From NCBI GenBank assembly GCA_017562135.1, contig QEYB01001381.1, positions 248,001-312,000 of the forward strand: a stretch of 64,000 bases of DNA, given 5' to 3'. This DNA is from Dipylidium caninum (lineage: Eukaryota; Platyhelminthes; Cestoda; Cyclophyllidea; Dipylidiidae). Below the pieces are notes generated by a model. That model had not been told where the DNA came from, did no database searches, and saw only the letters and a program-made list of their open reading frames with translations. The position numbers and the translations under genes are program-made. This document shows positions 32,431 to 51,299 of the stretch, piece by piece. Position 1 is the first letter of the stretch, and every line of letters starts with the position of its first letter.

Positions 32431-34380
32431 AGGACAGTTCCGCGGTCGCTACGCTTCCTTCGGTTCCCGACAATTCCTGAACCGCCGCGCTTTTTTTTAT
32501 ATGACGTGTTTGGGGATTGCTGTTATTCTGCTAATAGATTGTACTCTCTTCGGTTGTAATATACGCTTTATCCCTCCCTTGCCTCTCCTTATTCCCCTCC
32601 GAGGCAAGGACGGTCTAATGGTAACTACGAGCCTAATTCCAAAGCTCCAAACAGCTCAACATTCAACACAAAGTACTCCAACACCGGCAAATGTGCCCAT
32701 AGTAACATTGTGGCGAAGAAGATGGGACGATGTTCCGTCACACCCGAAATAGTTTCAAGAGCACCCATTCGAGCCCACTTCGCTAGAGCCGCACGCTCCT
32801 CATGAGCACCACTTGGTGCCCTCTGAGTTAACGCCTACTCAGCATTATCCTGTCTTCCGCTAGTTTGAACGGTCATTTGACATCTTTCGCCATCCAGAGC
32901 GGACTTCTCCTCAGTCGATGTCTCAGATCGTCTCGGCTGTCCGGTGTTGCGTGTCCGGTAAAGCCGCTCCCAGTTACATGGTCAGTCGACGATGATGACT
33001 CGAAGATTGAGGAGAACTCGTGTTCACCGACGATAAGTTGAGCTCGTCAAGATGATCAGTCGGAATGATGGATCGTGGTCGTCAGTGCGGGCGAAAAGAC
33101 TTTCATCGAAGCCAGTTCATCGAGAAGAGCTGCAGCGACACTCGAAAGTCCACGTTATTATCCGACAACTTCGTGGCAATATGGACGAATGTGTCGCAGT
33201 AAGGAGATCGCAAATGAAGACGACCACGCATCCAAAAAATCCAAACAAAAGGAAGCCTTGCCAAGGCAGCCACAGCAAGTTTCCAGCTGTTTTTAATGCG
33301 TCTGCAATTGTCATGTAATTTTGCTCTCTCTGCGTGATCCAGAGAGGAAAGGACCATGCCCAGCTCGACTGAGGAGAGCGAGGCGATTGCACAAAAGATA
33401 CACCAATTGGGCAAAAGGCAAGTTTCCTCCGAGGAAGAGGTGGTGGATCTGGAGAAATTACTGGCATTTCACAGGGTTCACGAGCTAGGCTCGATCACTC
33501 AGTTAATTCGGCCTGATTCGGCTATTCCACTACCATCCAGAATTCATCATTTTTCCAATTCCTATCTCCCAAAATACAAACTGTATGCCGTGTCTTTTTA
33601 AGTATTTTTCTGGTACTTGGCGGGATTTAAAGTTTTCCCAAAGCCAACGAAGAAGTCGACTTGGAAGGAGAGACTTCCTTGATGTTAAAGCAAGTTGCAT
33701 TTCATCGACATGCAAAGCGTCTGTCGGGAGACCAGTACCGCCTGTGCGAAATATTTGACTCCCCGGTTCACCCAGCATTTCTCTTCCCCTTCGCCCATTT
33801 TGGCTGCCTCTGCGTTAAAGCGAAGCCAAATTGAAGATCTCGGGGGACGAATTTTGCTCCAAATACACTGCCGGTTGGAGCAACTGAGACTATTTCCTTG
33901 ACAGGGCACACCTCGAGAAGTGAGGCAGGGAGAGAAAGAAAGAAAGAAAGTGGATAAAAATATTTTGCTGACCTCCATCACTGTCAGGCGTCAATTGTGT
34001 TAACTGAGCGTGTGTGAGAGGGCGAAGATCTCCCCTGACATTAAACACCATTTCGAGTGTTGACGGGTCCAAAGGGCGTGGCTTAACCGTACGCATTCGG
34101 GTGGTGGGCGGGCTCGCAAGGCAGCGCGTTTGAGAGGTGAAAGGAGGAAACAAAAGTAATTAGATTAGCTCACTCAAGTCATGAGACGACCGGTTAATAA
34201 TACCAGTGCAAAGAAAGGGCTCCGCAACTGGTTGTAGAGATGAGGCTGACGCGGATAGCGGAGGAAATCGTGAGCACACCTTCAAAGGTCCTTGATCGGC
34301 CCCCTTCCCCTCCCCTCCCCCCCCCTCGGGCAGTCTTAATCCTCCGCAGAGAGCGGACCTGACAAGCAGTAGGGTTGGCG
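32431..34380. other. intergenic region between the RG-rich copies, with coding-like fragments
   Basis: Short frames with protein-like composition, none forming a full gene. 33356-33601 plus includes EEEVVDLEKLLAFHRVHELG. About 33645-33840 plus includes EEVDLEGETSLMLKQVAFHR. 32975-33045 plus includes WSVDDDDSKIEENS. The first two share a VDLE...AFHR pattern and might be remnants of one duplicated exon. A GAAA repeat (33931-33950) and C-runs (about 34305-34326) are also present. Confidence 0.35.
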
Positions 34381-34471
34381 ACTATAAATGTTTTGAGGCA
34401 TCGGACAAAGTGTCGTGTCTCCCGAGTGTCAGGATGCGCCTACTCCCATTTCTGAACTCCGGCCAGACAAA

Positions 34472-34477
34472 TTTATT
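34472..34477 (-). terminator. polyadenylation signal of RG-rich copy B
   Basis: Minus-strand AATAAA about 95 nt downstream of the TAG at 34573-34571. Confidence 0.5.
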
Positions 34478-34570
34478 ATTAGATATGCTTTAATAGCCAC
34501 GTAGTAGTACATAAATGAGGGTCGGTTGGCCCGACGACTCTCTGGTGCATGGTTGTGAGTTGTTTCCTTC

Positions 34571-35075
34571 CTACGTTGAGGGCCCACAGGGCTCTTCAAG
34601 ATACTGCGCGCCTATTGGAAGTCTAACTCGTAGAATGATCCCTCGTGGGTCCATGTCACGAATATCCTGAACGAAGCGTCTCAAGTGGACTTCATGCGGC
34701 TCGATGTGCACTCGATCAAGTGCCAGGGAAAGTAGCCGTCCAGACAGTGCAATCACCGTAGTTCCGGGTTCTGTCAGTTGCAAGGGAGAAGGAGAATAGA
34801 GCAATTAATAACGCAATGCAATAAGTGGAGGTTAAAAACTCACCTCTGTCGATAAATCGCGAGGTTACCTCGGCACCAAAAAGGTCAGTGAATATCCCCC
34901 GGAGTGAATTCAATAATTCATATATATATCTCTGTCTTTCATACAGCAGAACATGACGAGTCATGAATTCCCTTCGCATTTCCTCACTATCTTCCTCAAC
35001 GGGAGCAGTGGCCCCTTGGGCTCTGCTGCCTCTGGCTCTACGACCTCTCCGACCTCTGCCACGACGACCAGACAT
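34571..35075 (-). CDS. small RG-rich protein, copy B of a local paralogue pair
   Basis: Minus-strand exons 35075-34844 and 34770-34571, 143 residues, with a 73-nt phase 1 intron (GTGAGT donor, CAG acceptor). It starts MSGRRGRGRRGRRARGSRAQ, then a helical block (MRREFMTRHVLLYERQRYIY, ELLNSLRGIFTDLFGAEV). The intron falls within IDRG/E. After it come LSGRLLSLALDRVHIEPHEV, HLRRFVQDIRDMDPRG and a C-terminus EEPCGPST. AATAAA on the minus strand (34477-34472) lies about 95 nt past the stop. The gene faces copy A tail to tail, about 2.1 kb apart. Fast divergence with a preserved gene structure suggests an old lineage-restricted duplication. Function unknown; nuclear RNA binding is only suggested by the RG tract. 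Confidence 0.6.
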
Positions 35076-36373
35076 TCCTTCTAATTCTGTTCCAAATGAC
35101 TTTGATGCGTTTAGTGCACTACGATTTCCGGAATGCGACCTATTCTCAACATTTGAACCATGCTCATCTGTGACCTTGGAAATATTAGTTAATTTTCAAG
35201 GATTCATGGACACCGGGGGGTGATAAGCTCTAGAAATGACATGCTTCGACGGATGCTGAGTGTGGCCTTTAACTCGGTGAAAGTTGGGCCCGGCAGGACG
35301 GTAATTTCGTGTGTTTTCGTAGCAAAACCGAAACAGTTAAATTTCATTACTTCCTACTTTTAGTGCCAAAGCTATTGTACTCCCATTTGCCGAAACTGCA
35401 TCACCTGAGCAAAAGCCTGCGAAATATCGTTAGTTAGAGGTAGACAGGTCATAGTACATCAACCTTTGCAGTAATACTCGAAGTGGAAAAAAGCAAAACG
35501 TGAATGTAGGAGATCTCGATTGACACCTCAATGGGATTGTCGCCAAATGGAAGGGTGCGTCTGATGAGGAGGGGCACCATACTGCAATTGCGTCTGATGA
35601 GCTACAGACGGGACTTTTCCCGCAAATTATACGATAGAAGGACGCCACTTTTTTGGACACGTCGTTCAAATAAGGACAGAAATTTAAGAGACCTGTCATG
35701 AAAAAACTCGCAGTAGTTATTTGATAATTGTCTCCGAGTGAGAGCTAAAGTGGAAGTAAAAGCATGTCTTGAGAGGCAACAGCCATGTTAGAGCGTCTTC
35801 TGGACCACCTCAATACAGATGTTTTCCTCATCATTTCAAACTACTGGAATTTCCATTTTTGAGAGTCAGCCGCAAAAGTGGCGGACCCCCTTGCCAGGAG
35901 ATCAAAGCAGTCAGGGGGACCAGAGAGCGCCTTTACTGACGAGGCGATCAGGGGGGTTTTTTTATTATCGGCACAAACAAGTCAAAGCGGCATCTTGTGT
36001 AAAATTTCATGCGAAATCCAACCTGACACCACCGGACCTGATCTCCACACAATAGATTCCGTTTCTCCAATGAGCTTTACATGAGAGCCAAGGACCAGGT
36101 TTTGCGTATCGTCACCATACGTTGTGCCACGTTATATCTTCTACAAGAAGCCATTGTGGACATCGAAAGGGTACATTCGGTAGGCCTCGAGTCGTTATAA
36201 GTGGCGTCGGGGCCGCATCCAGGCCAGATGTCCACCAACCACGATCAACGCGTATTCCGTTTATACTACGAATTAGTGGGCTAAGCAGGACTTACACCAA
36301 CAGTGCCTTCACCGCACTAACCGAGAGCCTTGAAAAGACATCAACCTCTTTCAGACAGCATATGTATAAGTTT

Positions 36374-36399
36374 TGTGTGTGTATGTGTGTGTGTGTGTG
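36374..36399 (+). repeat. (TG)n microsatellite
   Basis: Imperfect TG run between genes, followed by a purine-rich GA tract (about 36470-36515). Confidence 0.9.
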
Positions 36400-36627
36400 A
36401 ATGAAAGTGGATATGTGTGTGGATTTTGAGTGGCTGAAATGACTCCGCACAAAAATTACCTACGACACTCAAAGGAAGAGGAGAGAGGGAGAGAGAGGAG
36501 GATGAGGCGGAGGAAGGAGACAGTATGGGTGGGAGTAGAACGTCGGGGAAGAGAAAGGGACAAGGGATGACATAATATACGATGGGAGAGGAGGAACTGG
36601 GAAGTCAGGACGATGGTGTCCAGTTAG

Positions 36628-36633
36628 TTTATT
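36628..36633 (-). terminator. candidate polyadenylation signal of synaptotagmin
   Basis: Minus-strand AATAAA about 245 nt after the synaptotagmin stop codon. Confidence 0.4.
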
Positions 36634-36876
36634 GGGGAGGGGTGCAGGAAAAGGTGATAAGAATACTTCTAATCAGGGACGACCAGCTAGACATAACAGG
36701 GCTCAGGCAGAGGATAATAGTTGACAAATTACTCCACAAGGACAGTATACGCACACAGTCATGTTTGATGGCGCCACTGAGCAGGTGCGCAACTTTGTGC
36801 CAATGGTTCACCTGGCAACGCAGAGGAGACTCAGAGCAGGTTAAATGGTTGATTGGCTAGTTTGCGAGAGGAAAGG

Positions 36877-44133
<7,257 letters not shown>

Positions 44134-45029
44134 TTTGCCTCGGTCTCTGAATTAACAACTGTCCATGTTAACGTCTTCGGTTTCTTACAGGTCACTGGGT
44201 CAATCTTGATATCACTGCTAAGAGCCCGATTAATATTGTCATGGGATGTTTCGCTTGATTGAATCGTGGAATGAGTGAATATTTGAGGAAAGAGTTTGAG
44301 GCAACTATAAGGCAAATGTCGCCTGGACCGAAGCGTAATAAAATAAAAGCAGCTAATCATAAAGCCCAGGACTTTAATGTGGGTGAGAAATCTCGTTCGG
44401 GTTTAATGACAATCATGCGTAAATTTGCATTCCGCATTCTGCCAGCCTGCGGGCTAGTGCTACCTAGGAATAAACACTTGTCCAACCCGCTTTCTTCGAG
44501 TGCTTATCGAGATTTCTCGTGGGATTCAGTAGGGATTTGCGGATTGAACAGGACTCGTTTAAGAAAATTATTTCAATTTCTAATTCTCAAAGGCCAGCGG
44601 TTGCCTCGTATATTCAAATTTTAGTAAAAATTTTAACACATTCTTATAGAGTAATACCATGTAGACACGCGATTTCAATGTAGAATCAATTTATATCAAC
44701 TCGGGCGTATTTACGTAGGAGGATTTAACAGGAATTTTTCTGAAAGACTGGATGAACACAATCTAAACGTCATAAATATAGAATGTTATAGAAGACAGAT
44801 GAAGTTTTGTGGTAGAAACGAAAATACAAAATGAGATAGAAAAATAACCTTTATTTGCGGTATGCTTACTCGACCAAAATTCTTGTCGGGAGTCAGAAGT
44901 CCACCAAAATTATTTCAGCGAGTAACTTCACCCTCCAACTCAACCTCTGTGGACGTGTTCAATGACCGAGCTAACAGGCGTGAGGAACCCGCCTCATTGA
45001 GGAAGTTTTGGCCTCTCATCAATCTTCAG

Positions 45030-45093
45030 CCAATCAGGGAGCAGCGTCTGTGGCGCGCCGGGGCGGCCGGAGTTGCGTCCGCGAGCTCATTGG
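45030..45093 (-). promoter_or_regulatory. candidate synaptotagmin promoter: paired CCAAT and GC box
   Basis: CCAAT at 45030-45034 and ATTGG at 45089-45093 flank a GC-rich core containing GGGGCGGCC (about 45060-45068) and GGCGCGCC. This is the only CpG-rich patch upstream of synaptotagmin. It sits about 0.9 kb from the ATG, which fits a 5' UTR intron ending near 44147. The strand of use is inferred. Confidence 0.4.
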
Positions 45094-45199
45094 CTGACTG
45101 TGGATCTATCGACCCGCTCGGATTCAGTTGAGCGCGCTCCTGGCCAAATGACCGCGTTGCTAGGACTCGTCATTTCTGCTCGCGTGCCTTCAGACTCTG

Positions 45200-48100
45200 T
45201 ACATACTTAAGTCCACATTATGCTCTTCAAACCCACCATTTAAAGGGATTCTATTGGCTTTCTGAATAATGCGACAGGGAGCAGTTCAGTTTACTAGGGT
45301 GGAGTCTTCTCGCTTCAATCATGATTCCGTTAGTTTAGGCGAAGTTCAGGATAGTATTTACAGAGAAATGATAGAATAATCTTTAGTTACGTCCTTCACC
45401 GCATGATAGTACATCCTCAAGATTGAGAGGTCATTGGCCAACAGGATCAACTTTCCATGAACCGCGCGAAAATCCCGTCGTGAGTGCATATAGTACAATG
45501 ACAAACGACTCAATTATTTTTCCGCATGTCGTAGGCATGTGTTCTCGTATCCGGCAAATGCGAAAGCCAGTCTTAAGACAATTTCTCAAGGTTTCCTTAT
45601 TTGGAGTCCAGCGCAATATGCGCTTGACATGGGAAGCCATCCACTTATTACGGTGATCCCTAGATTTTAGAGTATGCGAATTTATGCAGCAATAGAGGAT
45701 CAGTATATAAATATAAATAAATGACACCTCAGGCTGCTTGAAAGGGACATAAAACTTACCCCAGTTTTCGATTGCTCGATGGGAAACCGGTCCAGGCGCC
45801 CGTTGCCTTTTTACTCTACGCAAAGTTGCAATAAAACGAAAACGACGCCTATATGAAGTCTAGTTGAACCCCTCAATGCGGGAACACTCTATTTTGGCAA
45901 CGTCAGGAATTGATTGGCTTCACCGGAAGCCATTATGCCAGATGAATAGGCCGTTTATGCTAGGGCATACCCTGTCCCGCCGAGAGCATGCACTCTTTGC
46001 CATGCCCAAGTCAGTTGGGGCTATAATGGGAAGATCGTGATAATAGACGTGGTCCCATTACCCGTCTTATCATCTGTAATAAGCTCCAGTATTAATTTAT
46101 GAGACGGATAGAGGGTCAAAAGCCCGCGGGTCTGCAGTCAATCAGCCTTCCAAAATTGTAAATTTCGAATCTTGGAGCTATTGACAACATCTGTCGCATC
46201 GTCATCGTTGTCTATCTCACATCAATAGTCATGGGCATGTAGGGCAATTCTCTCTCCGCTTAGACAGCCATCTCACACTTTAACCTCACTGCATCACGAA
46301 AAACGGCTGGTCAACTTCTCTGTGGCGGTGGATGGTGGTCACCAGGTCATAATATCGCGAGTTTAGTGCATTGTCATTAAATCATTTGCTTCCACAACGA
46401 AGGCGTGAGAAAAGTTTGAGAATGATGTCCTTTCTCACTCTAGGCGAGTCTGGCTTTTAACTGGCTGCTGCATATTCAGCTGCCGAGCCATCAATCGCTC
46501 TGACGTTAAGACATGATTTCGAAAACAAATTAACGGCTCAAAATAATGCAGACACTGCAGGAGCTTGGTGATTCCAGGAGGAAGCAGTTGAACGCATACT
46601 TAAGCAAGCATCCCGGAAATAAGAACAACAGTAATAAAACTACAATAAATTCTGTGTAATGTGTTAAACAATGCATCGACGGTTTGATAATCAGCAAATA
46701 CTCTGGCATTGCTTGTCTAAGAAACTAACAAAACACTTTTATTTGAGTATTACGAAAGATTAAGTCTTTTGCCACCAAGCATAGTTACTGCATAGCGGAA
46801 TGGAAGGGGCCCCTTTTGTGTAATTAAACTATAGAGAAACTGGTTAGAATCGCCCAGGAGAGTGGAGAGAGTTGAAAATAGCGCAAAAGTAGGCTGACGA
46901 GTTAATGGTAGGCCTCAGCAATCATGACTTTAGTCGCATTTGCCAGGGGGCCGGATGACAACCGACAGCCGAGTGGCCGCTCGAAGCCTCGTCTTCGACC
47001 GAGCCCGCCGGATTGCAGCGTAGTTAACCATTATGCTGCCTATGGAAAAGGAAATTGTGCCAAGGCTTCTTTCCATGGGACATCTACCGCTTTTGGTGGG
47101 CAGCCATGCCCTGCGCCTCATGAGGCTTCGTATTTCGGACCTGCGTGAAAGGTCTTATTGTCCGCACATGTTGGTGGAGGCGAGTCAATGTCCTCCACCA
47201 AACGCCTTTCCTCATAAATGACATAACAGCAGCGGACGCTCCATTCGTAGCCAATTTTGCAGGTAGATTCTCGAGAAGATGTCGAATTAGGCGAAGTTTT
47301 ACTGCCCCGTTAGGACAAACTCGAAATCTAAGGAGCGACAGTCAATTCAATCTCTGCGGATACTTTGCATCGCCTACGAAAGCGATCTGGTCAAACACGC
47401 CTTTCTCCGGCCTAAAGCGTGCCGTCTTCACTCCTGCCCGAACTCGCTAGGTCAAGCTGCAATGACAGGCTTTCCTTTAGCCTCCCATCGCCATACATTA
47501 TTACTTTCGCTCTTAAACGCAATTTCACTATTCTATGTCACTTTTCGACTTGCTTACCTAACCAAGCATTTCCCCCGGAAGTTAAAAAAAACATGTAATG
47601 TTTGACTCCCATAAATCCATGCGCTTGATAGGTCTTAGTGTCTCGGTTTTACAGTTCAGCAAAAACCATCTCCTCGCTCTAATTAGAATGACCGTTCTGT
47701 TGAAGCCTGGTTAGGAATAAGGCAAAACTAACGGACCTCCTCGGTATAGCAGTCAATTAGTTATTCTGGAAGTAATTTAGGAAGGCGAAGCCTCTTAACT
47801 GTTGGCAGTTTATCTTAATGTGGCATATGGGCAAAGCGCTCTTTGCTTCCTGAGCACTCTCACCTTTGGAGTTTATTCTGCAACCTTCCGGCTTATGGGC
47901 GCGCATGAAGAGTCTTTCACACTGACAACCGGCACTGTGATGTCCAGACAGACGTCTCTTTACGCATATTTCTTGCTTTTCTTTTCGTAATGTGGGGAGG
48001 TGTGTTGCCAACCTTCTCGTGAAATCGCATAGCCCTGCCGAACTCAATCTCCTAACTGGTTGAGGAAGTGACTGTCAACAGGTGGACACGAGTTTCGAGT

Positions 48101-49900
48101 TCCTTTTCTGACATCAACCACATATTATTCGACGTTGATTTGGAACCAAGATGGCAATTCGTAAGAGGAAAAGTCATAACTTAAGTGCATTTACATGTGG
48201 AAACCTTCCCAGGAGGTTGAATTTTCTTTGGCCTGGGAACAGGGAGGAGAATTCAAAATTTTTGGCGGATATGAAATTCTTCTAGCCCCAATTTCAGTCA
48301 CTAACACCATCCCACAATATGTGGAAAGGTGACATCTGGATTGGGTTTCTTTCTACCCTAAATGGAATGTTTAGATTGTAGGGTTGCGCGGAGAATATGT
48401 GCCACGGCCAAGACCTAAGGGACAGTAAGCTCTAAAACGTTGTTTCTCGTAATTAGACCCAAAGGAAAACATTCCTTATCACTCGGTACCAAACGTTTTG
48501 TCTTAGTCTGGAGACAAAAAACTGTGGTCCGCCCACATATTCGTTCCAAACTACCCTCCTTTATTTCATTGTATGATCTCTCTCGATGACATATAATTTT
48601 TTGTTTTTGGGAATTTTACCGGCTAAATTTAGAGGTTGAAAATTGTCGATAATTCTTATCATATGTTTAGCTCACATCTAACATATGCTCCTTTATTGCA
48701 CCTGACATGCTTTTATGGCTTATGTCAATTCATTCACATGGTATTGTCACGCTCAATAGCTTATTCAAGTCAAGGCAAACATTTTAGCCCTCTATTTTTA
48801 TCGCGGTTTATTGTCCATAAACAGTTTAATCAAGTCGAAGAAAAGTGACATCACTTTGTCAATGGCTTTTGAAGCCCATTAGACGTTGACAAGTCCTTTG
48901 TGGTGAGGTTATTCATTGGTGATGTGAATGGCATTACGTCATTGCAACTTACGAAGGTCTCTTGAATAATAAGCACTATTAATATGAGACAGGACTGTAA
49001 AACTCTGGTTTTACGATAAAGACTGCGTCGCAAGAGGAGTGAAGAGCTCGCATCATTAAATCCTCAATTAATGTAAATCACGCAGTCCAAAGACTGCTCC
49101 GACTTTAAGGGATGCTACTTATTACGCGTTAGTAGCAAGATATATGTGTATTGACTGTCAAATAAAATGCGGGCAGCGGTAGATTTGCCGTGCTGTGAGC
49201 TCATTTCCACCATGAGACCAATATAGTGAAAAAGTCCTAGATTTTACTAATGGCTACATTTTTACTGTTCTGTTTATTACTTAATCAGAAATGCAGTTGC
49301 ATCGAAGCCGAAATAAGTGACATTAAGTAGTTTAATCAGCAGCGTCGTCTTAAACAAAGCAAAAGTTGACGTGAAGACAGTGGTCACGTGGTGCGAATTG
49401 ATGTCAATTTACTCCTAGACATGAAATAAGTGTGTTGCAAGGCATATATGAAAGACATAATATGAGGAAATATGAAATTTCGTCAAGGATAAATCGGACG
49501 TTTCAAAAAAATGGCGTCTCATAGGACGCTGCAATTAAAAACTGGTTGAAAATAAACTTGTATGCACACAGGGTTCCCACTTTGGCGGCTTGGCAGGGCG
49601 TTCACGACCACAATTGTCAAGCTCCTTTATAAAGTGCTTTTCACGTCTTCTAAGTGCACTTGAATCACTACCCTCTCCCATCTCCTCCATTTCCGTAGAA
49701 CTAAAAGCATCTAGTGAATGCTTTTCGGAGAATCTCTCTCAGCACAACCGAGAACTGTGGAAAGCGAATTGTTTGTTGAGTCTAATTTTAACTAAAAGAC
49801 AATATTGTCCATGGGGCAGTAATCAGAACTTCGTTACACTCACCCCAATGACTCTCTCTTGAGATTGCTGCAGATACACAGTCGAACGATACATTGAGTG
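45200..49900. other. no recognisable gene
   Basis: Mostly AT-rich spacer. A GC-richer patch at about 46930-47215 is open in several frames on both strands but has no family motif or clear splice structure. Confidence 0.45.
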
Positions 49901-49905
49901 AGTGA

Positions 49906-50689
49906 ATGAGTGAGAAAGTCACTCCAGCTAAGTTGGAGGCTCATCACTTGACTGGAACCCGCCTGCTTGATTCACTTAGGTTCACATGGACAAGGCAAAG
50001 ACTTCAAAGGGAAGAGTCTCTTCCGCGGTACATTTCTTCATATAGCCAAATGATATTCATTTCGTTCAACTTAGGATGGTTCAGGTAAGATGAATTAAAA
50101 TGACACATTTTCCCGATATTACGGGCTCGGTGGTGGCGTTGGAGGGTTGGATCGCCACTTGACTGTGGCGGACAACTCTTCCGTGTTGGCTGTCCACCTG
50201 AGTCACAATTCTCCTTAAATACTTCCACAACTCAGACTTTTATTGGTAATTTCTTGGGGTTTAATTCTCCCAATCTCTTCCACCAACTTCAGAGTTTCAA
50301 TACACTTCTGTTATAATGGGAGCCCACAACTCCTCTGTTGGAGTTTGTTACTGACGGATGAGAGCACCTCTGCAAATCAGTGAAATAAGGTAACCACTTA
50401 GTAAAACAACCGTCCTGTTGTGGTCATCGTTCAGAGAGACGTATAATTCAACTGAAAACGACAGATGCCTGAGTTGGTTTGATGCTTGTTTAATGGTAAA
50501 TTTTATCTGAGTAGAATCTTGAGTCTCACGGACGTCTACTTCTGCTTGGTGAGAGGCTAGAAACTTATAACTTTCCACAGAGAGCAATATTTTTTGATCA
50601 TCTCGGTGAAGATGATGACGACGAAGACTACGAAACGCGGAATCGGCGGCGATTCTACAGGAATCACCCGAACTTCAGGGAGCACATGA
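49906..50689 (+). CDS. candidate two-exon small gene, function unknown (about 95 residues)
   Basis: Exon 1 is 49906-50084 (ATG to a GTAAGA donor, phase 2) and exon 2 is 50581-50689 (acceptor TTTCCACAG, stop TGA). The join keeps the frame: LGWFR continues into EQYFLIISVKMM. The product has a basic helical part (RLLDSLRFTWTRQRLQREES) and a Lys/Thr- and Gly/Ser-rich tail. Two overlapping AATAAA signals (50778-50788) lie about 90 nt past the stop. No domain recognised. Exon 2 is also open in the next frame with an acidic run (GEDDDDEDY), so the frame is uncertain. An open frame just upstream (49573-49862), behind a CACACAG acceptor, might be another exon. Confidence 0.3.
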
Positions 50690-50777
50690 CAATGCGACCC
50701 ATCACTGACTTGTTATGTCTTCGGGGAGCACTTGGAGTAAAAAATTGGCCGGCAACTACGGCCCGGAGTCAAATTAA

Positions 50778-50788
50778 AATAAAATAAA
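50778..50788 (+). terminator. two overlapping AATAAA signals
   Basis: Tandem polyadenylation-like hexamers after the candidate small gene at 49.9-50.7 kb. Confidence 0.35.
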
Positions 50789-51134
50789 ACACACACTTTT
50801 TACATTGCTTATTGTCCTCTGCCTACGTTTGAAAACTCCCCAATTTGGAGCAAATATACAATGCAGAGTCTCGCCTCATATCATTTTGGCTACTGTATTT
50901 CTTCTCCCAAAAGTAAAGCACAATTACGGAAAAATAATCCTCGGTCAGTCGGGTAACTATCGAGTGAACATGGTACATGTGACAAAATTTCATATCGTAG
51001 AAGGATTTTTTAATTTGTCAACAGCACTTTAAGTTTAAGTGGTCGTTCAGCGTTTTCGCGCAGTAATGTTGCGCCGTGCAGATCGAGCAGTGCTGCTCTA
51101 TTTTTCCTCTATACATTTCTACTCATCCTGTTTT

Positions 51135-51235
51135 CGGTTTCATCTGGCTGTAGTAGGAAGAAATGACGGATCACTCCTTGGGCATTCCAGCCTATGCCAA
51201 CCATACTTGCTTTTCGATGAAATTTCTGCCCCGGG
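51135..51235 (+). repeat. dispersed repeat, copy 2
   Basis: Diverged partner of 19588-19685 in the same orientation, with small indels between shared blocks. The flanks were not obviously alike, so the element ends are undefined. Confidence 0.6.
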
Positions 51236-51299
51236 GAGTCTTGAGGTCCTACTCATTTGCTTCATCGTCTGCGATTCGACAGCATTCGTTTGTTGAGAA

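Noticed and set aside
32421..32750. Frame beginning MSHKGQFRGRYASFGSRQF overlapping the stop of RG-rich copy A
   Set aside because: No homology to copy B, becomes hydrophobic then low-complexity, and lacks clear splice sites.
46924..47450. GC-rich patch open in several frames, considered as a transposon remnant
   Set aside because: No reverse transcriptase, integrase or transposase motif, and no repeats at its ends.
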